A stretch of 57,946 bases of DNA from Halobacteriales archaeon QS_4_62_28. GTDB taxonomy: Archaea > Halobacteriota > Halobacteria > Halobacteriales > Haloarculaceae. The first letter of the stretch is position 1, and the number at the start of each line of letters is the position of its first letter. This document shows, piece by piece, positions 52,801 to 57,946 of the stretch. The translations under genes and the position numbers were made by a program. A model generated the notes under the pieces. The model worked only from the letters and a program-made list of their open reading frames with translations, was not told the origin of the DNA and did no database searches. Location: NCBI GenBank assembly GCA_003021685.1, contig PXRO01000029.1, forward strand, positions 1 through 57,946, given 5' to 3'.

Positions 52801-52958
52801 CGCTGGCCCTCCGCATACACCGTCTCGAACGCCAGCGAGGACTTACCCGACCCCGATAGCCCCGTGACGACGGTCAACTCCTCGCGTGGGATCTCCACAT
52901 CGATGTCCTTGAGATTGTGTTCCTCTGCACCGCGGACCTCGATGTACTCTTTGCTCAT
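49878..52958 (-). CDS. uvrA: UvrABC excinuclease subunit A
   Basis: A 1026-residue DNA damage sensor of nucleotide excision repair. Two ABC ATPase modules are clear: Walker [10 protein letters not shown] (about 33-41) and GVSGSGKST further on, signatures [12 protein letters not shown] and [12 protein letters not shown]. Zinc sites appear as [18 protein letters not shown] with CPECEG, and [14 protein letters not shown] with CEECDG. It is slightly longer than bacterial UvrA by acidic inserts (for example around [14 protein letters not shown]). uvrB and uvrC are not in this window. Confidence 0.97.
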   Translation of the reverse strand: MSKEYIEVRGAEEHNLKDIDVEIPREELTVVTGLSGSGKSSLAFETVYAEGQRRYIESLSAYARNFLGQMDKPQVETVEGLSPAISIDQKNAANNPRSTVGTVTELHDYLRLLYARIGTPHCPECGREVGEQSAQNMVRRVLELPEGTRAKIAAPVVRDQKGAFEDRFSDLVSEGYARVEIDGEPYDLTMDDPDLDENYDHTVDVIVDRVTVSEEARSRITDSVETALEESDGVLKVIVPDPPEDAELGGATARSTGDLASESPRDSARVSGHGPRTGTGESADHSDRERLVVEFSEDLACTHCGIDISEIETRSFSFNSPHGACPECEGLGETKEVSEDLVIQDPSKPLKHVFEPWSYDRTYYSRQLDNVAEHFGVSLSTPFEDLEASLQRQFLYGTDSLVHFEWRTKNGTREKTERFEGVIPNLERRHVETDSDRAREHIEEFMAVTTCPDCEGTRLKAESRAVLVDGTAITEVNDLSIGDALAHFEGLESSLDERDTKIAEEILKEIRARLGFMCEVGLEYLTLDREASTLSGGESQRIRLATQIGSGLVGVLYVLDEPSIGLHQRDNDRLLDTLAELRDLGNTLLVVEHDTETMRRADNIIDMGPGPGKRGGEVVVNGSVEDVKTSEDSITGEYLAGERSIPVPDTRRVPDRGEGTDRASGDDGPGSRDPDGHLTVEGARQHNLADLDVALPIGCFTAITGVSGSGKSTLMHDVLYKGLVRRMNDTDVNPGEHDDITGLEQIETVRLIDQSPIGRTPRSNPATYTNVFDHIRELFAETNRSKQRGYEKGRFSFNVKGGRCEACGGQGNVKIEMNFLSDVYVPCEECDGARYNDETLDVTYKDATISDVLDMSVEEAYDFFEGHTGIRRRLELLQDVGLGYMRLGQPSTTLSGGEAQRIKLAEELGKKDSGETLYLLDEPTTGLHSEDERKLIDVLHRLTDEGNTVVVIEHELDLVKNADHIVDLGPEGGEHGGQVVAEGTPEAVARDDESYTGQYLRDLLPKVELEGPRADRDVAQPAADDD

Positions 52959-53040
52959 CTATGCGGCCGTGAGAACTGGGTGGACGAAACCCTGTCGGTC
53001 CGTCGCCGGATCGTGTTTTCAATCAGTCATTATGGGAAAA

Positions 53041-53070
53041 GATATAAACCAGCATCACGAGAGGAAGGAG
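53041..53070 (+). promoter_or_regulatory. TATA-like element and purine-rich SD-like sequence of the LURP-like gene
   Basis: GATATAAA at 53041-53048 is a good TATA match, and GAGGAAGGAG at 53061-53070 is Shine-Dalgarno-like two bases before ATG 53073. With initiation about 26 bases after the TATA the SD would be only partly transcribed, so a leaderless mRNA is the simpler reading. Confidence 0.45.
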
Positions 53071-53072
53071 AT

Positions 53073-53654
53073 ATGAGTGAACAACAAGAGTACAGCATTC
53101 AGGGCCTGGACCTGACTGACGATAGCTACACGGTCGAGCAATCGCTCATCCGCAACAAGTACAAGGCGATGGACGAGGCCGGGAACGTCGTCGTCCGGGG
53201 GAAACAGAAGATGCTGAAAATGAAAGAGGAGTTCCCCTTCACCGACGCTGACGGCGACGACGTATTCACCGTCAAGGCCGGTGGGATCATCGATGTCGCC
53301 GGTAGCTACGTGCTGACAGACAGCCAGACCGGTGAGGACCTCGTGATCCTCGACAACGATTACTCGGTCATGCAAGACACCTGGAAGATCCGCGACGCCC
53401 GCGACGAGCGCAAAATCGCACAGATCGACTCCCGTGGTGCCCTCGTGACGCTTGCGCGGAACGTCGTGCCATTCGGTGGCTGGATCCCCCACAAGTACGA
53501 GATTACGGATATCGACGGCAACCACGTCGGCAACATCGACGGCCAGTTGTCGCTGAAAGACCGTTACGAGATCACCATCGACGACGCCAGTAGCGTCCCC
53601 GAAGAACCGATCATCGCCGCCGCGATGGTCATCGACGCGATCCAGGGGAACTAG
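53073..53654 (+). CDS. LURP-one-related (tubby-like) protein
   Basis: A 193-residue cytoplasmic protein of the LURP-one family (tubby-like barrel): [30 protein letters not shown] split over the first strands, then [13 protein letters not shown]-like strands around residue 85, [12 protein letters not shown] and a closing [12 protein letters not shown]. The exact role of this family in archaea is unknown; phospholipid binding is speculative. Start ATG 53073. Confidence 0.9.
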   Translation: MSEQQEYSIQGLDLTDDSYTVEQSLIRNKYKAMDEAGNVVVRGKQKMLKMKEEFPFTDADGDDVFTVKAGGIIDVAGSYVLTDSQTGEDLVILDNDYSVMQDTWKIRDARDERKIAQIDSRGALVTLARNVVPFGGWIPHKYEITDIDGNHVGNIDGQLSLKDRYEITIDDASSVPEEPIIAAAMVIDAIQGN

Positions 53655-53731
53655 ACGAGAACCGCCCCAGCGGCCGACCAGCCCCCGAAATCGACGATAA
53701 TCCCTATACGTACAGGGCCCTCAGCATCGGT

Positions 53732-55177
53732 ATGCGCCGACGGGCAGTCCTCCGAGCAGTCGGCAGTGGCGTCGCAGTCACCAGTGCCGGCATCACCAGT
53801 GCACACCCGACGCCGACCGAAAGTGAGACTCGCGGGACGGACGCGACATCGACTCCGGCGACGCGGGACAGCGACCCACTCGCGACGCTCGAAATCGAAC
53901 AGACCCGGGAGACCGTTGTCAGCGACGACGGAACGACGGCCTACGTCGCCACCGTTGACGGCTTTGTCGTTGCCGACATCGCCGACCCGACTGCCCCGAC
54001 GCTCGTAACCGAAGAGCGTGTGCTGGCCGACCACGAGGATGGCCCACTGACAGGTATCTGGGACCTGCACGTCGACGGCGACCGCTTGCTCGTCGTCGGC
54101 CCCGCGAACCGGGGACCGTCGCTCCGGGGTTTCGGCTATTTCGACGTGACAGACCCCGCCGCGCCAGAAGCCATCGCGGCCCACGAAACGGACTTCTACA
54201 TCCACAACTGCGTGCTGGACGACGGCGTGGCCTACCTCACCGGCAGTGGTGCCCGCGGCTCGCCGCTGGTGATCATCGACCCCGAGAGCGGCGACGAACT
54301 CGCTCGCTGGGCACTCCGTGACCACGACGAGCGGTGGGAAGACGTGCCGCGAACACTGATTTCACTCCACGACGTGTGGGTCCAAGGCGACTATGCCTCC
54401 CTGGCCTACTGGGACGGTGGCACGTGGATCCTCGACATCTCTGATCCTGCTGTGCCGACGCTGGTCTCGCGCGTCCGTGGCCGCTCTATCGAGGAACTCG
54501 ACGCCATCGAGGACCCGGACCGGGAACGGTTGGAAACGCCCGGCAACGATCACTTCGTCACCGTCGACGAGTCGGGCGACCTGCTCGGCGTGGGAAGCGA
54601 GTCCTGGGCGGCCGACACCGACGCCGAGAACGGTCCCGGCGGCATCGAGTTCTACGACGTGAGCGACCCGACCGAACCCACGCAACTGAGCCGGATCGAA
54701 CCACCACCGACACCCGACGCGACCTACGGCGGTGCCTGGACGACGGCCCACAACTTCGAACTCGTCGGCGGGCGCTGTTACGCCGCGTGGTACCGGGGCG
54801 GCGTCACTGTCCACGACGTGAGCGACCCGACGAACCCGGTCGAACTGTTCCGCTGGCGCGACGACGACCGCGCCAAATTCTGGACTGCCCAGCGGTGCTC
54901 GTCCGGGTCTGCCTTCGTCGCGTCGAGCATCGGTGCGTACCCGAAAAACGAGGAAGACACTGACAGCGAACCACCGCTCTCTGGCCTGTTTACTTTCCCC
55001 ACACCGGAGGTTTCGACACCGACCGAAACCACTGGCGGACAGACAGCAAACGACGATTCGAGCGCAATGGACTCCGGCCAGACGACGGACGGTACTGGCG
55101 ACGGCGGCCTCTCTGTCGGGCTGCTGGGCCTGCTCGGTCTCGGCGGATTGTACCGGCGATATCGGCGTTTGGAGTGA
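53732..55177 (+). CDS. Exported LVIVD-repeat beta-propeller protein
   Basis: A 481-residue exported protein. The N-terminus (MRRRAVLRAVGSGVAV) has a twin-arginine-like signal. Repeats of the LVIVD type follow: VADIADPTAPTLV, FDVTDPAAPEAI, LDISDPAVPTLV, YDVSDPTEPTQL and HDVSDPTNPVEL, forming a propeller (about 50-420). A Thr/Ser/Asp-rich linker precedes a glycine-rich C-terminal membrane segment (GLSVGLLGLLGLGGLYRRYR), similar in design to archaeosortase-type C-terminal sorting signals, though the tripartite motif is not a clear match. It is probably a cell-surface protein; function unknown. Confidence 0.88.
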   Translation: MRRRAVLRAVGSGVAVTSAGITSAHPTPTESETRGTDATSTPATRDSDPLATLEIEQTRETVVSDDGTTAYVATVDGFVVADIADPTAPTLVTEERVLADHEDGPLTGIWDLHVDGDRLLVVGPANRGPSLRGFGYFDVTDPAAPEAIAAHETDFYIHNCVLDDGVAYLTGSGARGSPLVIIDPESGDELARWALRDHDERWEDVPRTLISLHDVWVQGDYASLAYWDGGTWILDISDPAVPTLVSRVRGRSIEELDAIEDPDRERLETPGNDHFVTVDESGDLLGVGSESWAADTDAENGPGGIEFYDVSDPTEPTQLSRIEPPPTPDATYGGAWTTAHNFELVGGRCYAAWYRGGVTVHDVSDPTNPVELFRWRDDDRAKFWTAQRCSSGSAFVASSIGAYPKNEEDTDSEPPLSGLFTFPTPEVSTPTETTGGQTANDDSSAMDSGQTTDGTGDGGLSVGLLGLLGLGGLYRRYRRLE

Positions 55178-55208
55178 GCGAGTCGCCGGTGGACAGGCGG
55201 AGCGTAAA

Positions 55209-55361
55209 CGCTCCTCACTGCTCACGGGTCGCTGTGCTCCCCGTTCGCTCTCCGAGGGCCGCTCCTCACTGCTCACGGATCGCTTTGCTCCCCGTTCGCT
55301 CTCCGAGGGCCGCTCCTCACTACGTTCGTCGCGCCCCTCGCACTGTTCGTCGCGCCCCTCG
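55209..55361. repeat. Tandem repeats: 51-bp unit (two full, one partial) and a shorter unit
   Basis: CGCTCCTCACTGCTCACGG starts at 55209 and 55260, with a period of exactly 51 bases, and a third start at 55311 is cut short. GTTCGTCGCGCCCCTCGC then occurs twice in close succession, at about 55325 and 55345. The repeat lies between the LVIVD gene and the convergent FAU-1-like gene and is non-coding. Confidence 0.75.
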
Positions 55362-56750
55362 CTACTCTAACCCGTGTTTGACCGCGGCGGCAACGTCGCG
55401 GGCTTTCTCGGCGAGTGCTTCGGAGATGTGGCCTGCGTCGACGGCCGCGTCGAGTTCGTCGTCGTCGACCCGTTCGACCCGGCCGTCGGCGTGCTTGACC
55501 ACGTCGACGTGGAGGTCGACATAGCGGATCGCGTCGGGGAACACCTCGACGGGTGTACAGACGTTGACGTAGGTGCCCCGGCGAGTGCCGTCGGCCCCAT
55601 TGTACACCGTCGGGTACCACCAGCGGCCTTCCGTGACCTTCGTGGTTGCCACGTCGCCGGCCTGTCGGTCGACGCCGAGTGCGTCGTAGGTGCCGCCGGG
55701 TGACATCGCTCGTTCGACAGTAACAGTGCCGTCGGCGTCGACCGACTGTACCTCGGCGTCGCCGAGCGTGTACATTCGACCGTCGGGCTTGCCGTGGTCG
55801 AGTCTGACGGTGTCGCCCACTGCCGGGCCGAACTGGTTCGTGACGGCGGCAAAGGGAACGTCCTGCTCGCCGGTCTGGAAGCCGTCGGCGACGGCCTCTG
55901 CGAGGTCGACCCCTGCCGAAGCGCTCCGGGAGCCGGCCTTGATCCGGTGGTGGCCCGGCATCGTTCGAGTCACCGCCTCGCGCAGGTCATCGAGCGCGAA
56001 GCGAGATTCTCGACCGAACCAGACCCACGCCGTCGCTTCCGGCGCGACGTAACGCGCGGGTGCGGCCTCGGTCGGGGCGGTGGCGTCCTCGAACGCCGCG
56101 TCGATGCGCCTGGCGCGGTCGTTGACCCGGTTGAGCGCGTCGCCGAGCGCGTCGAGGTCGGCGTCGTCGCTGGTGTGATGCCAGGAGCTTCCCCACCCCT
56201 TCCGCGGATCGGTCGGGAGGATGTCGGCCAGTTCCGGACCGCCGTGGTCGCTGGTTCCGCCGCGGACGAGCGACAGGAGCGACCCGTCGGCCCGGATTGT
56301 AGTGTCGAGGACGGGGCGGTCGTCGCTCCACGGGGGTCGTGGTTCCTCGACCTGCACGCGGAGACAATCACCCGTCTCGACCCGCCGGTCGGTCGTCGAG
56401 TAGGGAAGATACCCCTCGCTGTCGCCGAGGCCGACGATGGCACCGCTGCCGAGCGTTTCGGTCACCTCGCCGGCGTAGATCCCGCCCCGTGGCGTCGGAT
56501 CCTGCCAGACGAAGGTATCGCGAGCGAGCGACGACAACTGCTCGCAGACGCTCTCGACCGTCGCCTCGTCGCCGACGACGCCGATCCCCTGTCGGTCGTC
56601 GGTCGTCTCGACTGTCACCGTGGCCGGGTCGTGGGGGAAGTCGTCGCCGAACCGCTCTGCAATCGGTCCAGAGGGCTGGACGACGCCCGGGTCGTCACTG
56701 AACAGTTCGGTCAGTGCGGTCGTGTAGATGCCACGGATCCGGACGGTCAT
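55362..56750 (-). CDS. FAU-1-like RNA-binding protein (probable ribonuclease, DUF402)
   Basis: A 462-residue archaeal protein of the FAU-1 family, which combines a RNase E/G-type S1-like N-terminal RNA-binding part (GGIYAGEVTETLGSGAIVGLGDSEGYLPY near residue 90) with a C-terminal DUF402 domain (GTYVNVCTPVEVFPDAIRYVDLHVDVV). Family members bind AU-rich RNA and process 5S rRNA in Pyrococcus; here the function is by analogy. The start MTVRIRGIY at 56750 overlaps the stop of the upstream gene by ATGA. The frame is open upstream but not conserved. Confidence 0.85.
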   Translation of the reverse strand: MTVRIRGIYTTALTELFSDDPGVVQPSGPIAERFGDDFPHDPATVTVETTDDRQGIGVVGDEATVESVCEQLSSLARDTFVWQDPTPRGGIYAGEVTETLGSGAIVGLGDSEGYLPYSTTDRRVETGDCLRVQVEEPRPPWSDDRPVLDTTIRADGSLLSLVRGGTSDHGGPELADILPTDPRKGWGSSWHHTSDDADLDALGDALNRVNDRARRIDAAFEDATAPTEAAPARYVAPEATAWVWFGRESRFALDDLREAVTRTMPGHHRIKAGSRSASAGVDLAEAVADGFQTGEQDVPFAAVTNQFGPAVGDTVRLDHGKPDGRMYTLGDAEVQSVDADGTVTVERAMSPGGTYDALGVDRQAGDVATTKVTEGRWWYPTVYNGADGTRRGTYVNVCTPVEVFPDAIRYVDLHVDVVKHADGRVERVDDDELDAAVDAGHISEALAEKARDVAAAVKHGLE

Positions 56751-57121
56751 AGCGACTCGGCGTCGCGGGCAAAGCGCACGCGGCCGTCGACAGTGGGGCC
56801 AAGCGTCAACTCCACCACGTTCCCGTCGATGCGCCGACCGCCCTCGACGGGGACGCCCCACGAGTCAAAGCGCAGGTAGCCACGGATGTCGTCGGCGTGG
56901 GTAAAGAGATCCAGATACTCGACGGCGTGGTCCTGCACGTCACTGGCGCTGTGAGCCATCTCCATGTCGGAGTGGATCGTGTCACGACCCTCGAAAAACG
57001 ATTCGAGATCCGTGGCGGCGTCGTCGGTCGCCGCGACGACTGCCTCGGAAGCGGTCGAAATCTCGTCTGTCGAGAAACCGACTTCGCGTAACGCCTGCTG
57101 CTCGCGCTGACTGAAGTGCAT
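56747..57121 (-). CDS. Small conserved protein coupled to FAU-1-like gene
   Basis: A 124-residue protein starting MHFSQREQQALREVGFSTDEI, mostly helical in the first 75 residues, with a beta-rich end (VVELTLGPTVDGRVRF). The overlap ATGA with the next gene couples them. The family is haloarchaeal; function unknown, presumably linked to RNA metabolism through its neighbour. Confidence 0.75.
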   Translation of the reverse strand: MHFSQREQQALREVGFSTDEISTASEAVVAATDDAATDLESFFEGRDTIHSDMEMAHSASDVQDHAVEYLDLFTHADDIRGYLRFDSWGVPVEGGRRIDGNVVELTLGPTVDGRVRFARDAESL

Positions 57122-57296
57122 AGGACGTGTTCGGACCGGGATCTGAAAAGTACGCTGTTGCGTGGCCAATGTCGGCTACCTGTGACAGCGAGAGAGTCCC
57201 TGCCCTTCCCGTGAAGGACGAGCGTTCCGACCCTTAGCCGGAATCAAGAACTGAACAGGGCGTGAATCGCGTAAGCTCCCGTGAGAAACTGCCGCG
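57122..57296. mobile_element. Presumed left-end region of the TnpB element
   Basis: These 175 bases precede the small divergent gene and the TnpB gene. They contain the short stem CCTTC/GAAGG (about 57199-57212) around CCGT, and no gene. The element's left border is not resolvable here. Confidence 0.4.
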
Positions 57297-57440
57297 TTAC
57301 TGCTGGTCCTGAGTCTCCAACGCTTCCAGACCGGCTTCTAATACCTCTGCATAGGCATCCGAGAGGTCCAAACCGTTCGCTTCTGCGTAGTCTTTGACTC
57401 GGCCACCGAGCGTGTATGAAATGTCGATGTTTGGTCGCAT
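57297..57440 (-). CDS. Small ribbon-helix-helix-like protein typical of TnpB elements
   Basis: A 47-residue protein beginning MRPNIDISYTLGGRVKDYA, with a short beta strand followed by two helices (NGLDLSDAYAEVLEAGLEAL), as in ribbon-helix-helix DNA-binding proteins. It is divergent from TnpB with a 41-base AT-rich gap. Genes of this shape are frequent beside haloarchaeal TnpB genes, in my recollection. A role in controlling tnpB expression is inferred. Confidence 0.7.
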   Translation of the reverse strand: MRPNIDISYTLGGRVKDYAEANGLDLSDAYAEVLEAGLEALETQDQQ

Positions 57441-57481
57441 ACGAAAAGACTTTAAGACTAAAAGTATAAACATCTGTTGTC
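57441..57481. promoter_or_regulatory. Divergent promoter region of TnpB and the small gene
   Basis: AT-rich spacer of 41 bases containing TAAAAGTATAAAC, a good TATA match about 20-30 bases before GTG 57482, and AGACTTTAAG-like sequence for the minus-strand gene. Confidence 0.5.
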
Positions 57482-57946
57482 GTGAAGCGCACCAATACGT
57501 TCACCGTGCGACCGCTCTCTAACAAGGGAGAGCAACTGCTATGGGACTTATTGGATGCTTCCGCCGCTCTCTGGAACGAAGTCAACTACGAACGTCTCAT
57601 GCGGTACAACGATGAAGACTGTTTTGAAGACGAGGACGTGTGGGACGCCGACACCGGTAAACTCGAAGGCCAATACAAAGGCGTTCTCGGCACGTCCACC
57701 GCCCAACAAGTGATACGGAAGAACAGTGAAGCGTGGCGCGGGTTCTTCAAAAACAAGAAAGAGTATCATGACGATTCAGACACGTCGGTTACGGAATACC
57801 CGGAACCGCCGGGGTTCCGGGGCAACGAGGACGATGGACGTGTTCTCAAAGGCGTCATTCGCAACACGTCGTACACCGTCGAATGGGACGAGCGGTCCCG
57901 GCTTGAGATACTGGTCGGGAGCGAATTGAAAGACCGATACGACCAC
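57482..57946 (+). CDS. tnpB: TnpB-family RNA-guided nuclease / IS1341-type transposase-associated protein (partial)
   Basis: The N-terminal 155 codons of a TnpB protein run off the end of the window. The start is GTG 57482 (KRTNTFTVRPLSNKGEQL), followed by WDLLDASAALWNEVNYERL, QYKGVLGTSTAQQVIRKNSEAWRGFF and a PPGFRG segment, all characteristic of the haloarchaeal IS1341/TnpB family. The RuvC and zinc-finger parts would lie beyond position 57946. TnpB proteins act as RNA-guided nucleases with guide RNA from the element's end. Confidence 0.92.
   Translation, partial: MKRTNTFTVRPLSNKGEQLLWDLLDASAALWNEVNYERLMRYNDEDCFEDEDVWDADTGKLEGQYKGVLGTSTAQQVIRKNSEAWRGFFKNKKEYHDDSDTSVTEYPEPPGFRGNEDDGRVLKGVIRNTSYTVEWDERSRLEILVGSELKDRYDH

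Noticed and set aside
55209-55361. CRISPR array
   Set aside because: The repeats are head-to-tail with no spacers and only two full copies.

Overview
The window is chromosomal DNA of a haloarchaeon. The coding density and GC content are high, and the predicted proteins are very acidic (Asp/Glu rich). Many exported proteins carry Tat (twin-arginine) signals, several with lipoboxes, and many starts look leaderless with a TATA-like element 25-35 bases upstream. SepF, UvrA, DUF5611, HVO_0416-type zinc fingers and type II GAPDH/Pgk point the same way. I cannot name the genus safely; the Haloarcula/Halomicrobium side of the class is a guess.

Layout. 1-280: probable right end of an IS1341/TnpB-type element with guide-RNA-like hairpins, then the gap promoter. 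283-4198: gap and pgk (convergent) and two haloarchaeal proteins of unknown function. 4271-10664: a complete dipeptide/oligopeptide ABC importer operon (lipoprotein, two permeases, two ATPases). 10880-14155: a cluster with a DyP-peroxidase-like Tat protein, a P19/Tp34-like lipoprotein, a two-domain winged-helix regulator and a coupled membrane protein, which I read as redox-metal handling. 14329-21052: small membrane proteins, tRNA-Lys, a NOG1-type GTPase, an ASCH-like protein, a membrane-anchored gluzincin-like protease, hisE, pdxT and ribE. 21178-23022: UvrD-type helicase.

23040-24582 looks like a decayed integration site: two small zinc-ribbon genes, a PadR regulator broken by a TAG codon, a long AT-richer gap, and a truncated copy of the 3' end of tRNA-Val 101 bases from the tRNA. 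24668-32590 returns to ordinary genes (tandem DUF192 protein, ABC exporter, arylsulfotransferase-like protein, rhodanese-metallo-beta-lactamase fusion, DUF5611). 32900-34942 is an ABC-2 exporter whose native permease has been split by a full-length, compositionally different permease; relics of the native gene remain on both sides. 35051-41360: SepF, an MBL/lamin-tail protein with a DUF3006 and a DUF1028 protein in an ATGA-coupled chain, a J-domain-ferredoxin fusion, a PUA protein, a deaminase and a sugar isomerase.

The most unusual locus is 42462-46543: a 1045-residue Tat-exported protein built like a phage tail spike or trimeric adhesin (seven FRSL modules, YadA-head-like repeats, peptidase-S74 intramolecular chaperone, C-terminal coiled coil), coupled by a GTGA overlap to a membrane-anchored partner. 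46818-57121 holds a membrane protein, MOSC protein, MFS transporter, UvrA, LURP-one-like protein, LVIVD-repeat protein and a FAU-1-like RNA-binding protein. The window ends inside a TnpB gene preceded by a small divergent gene.
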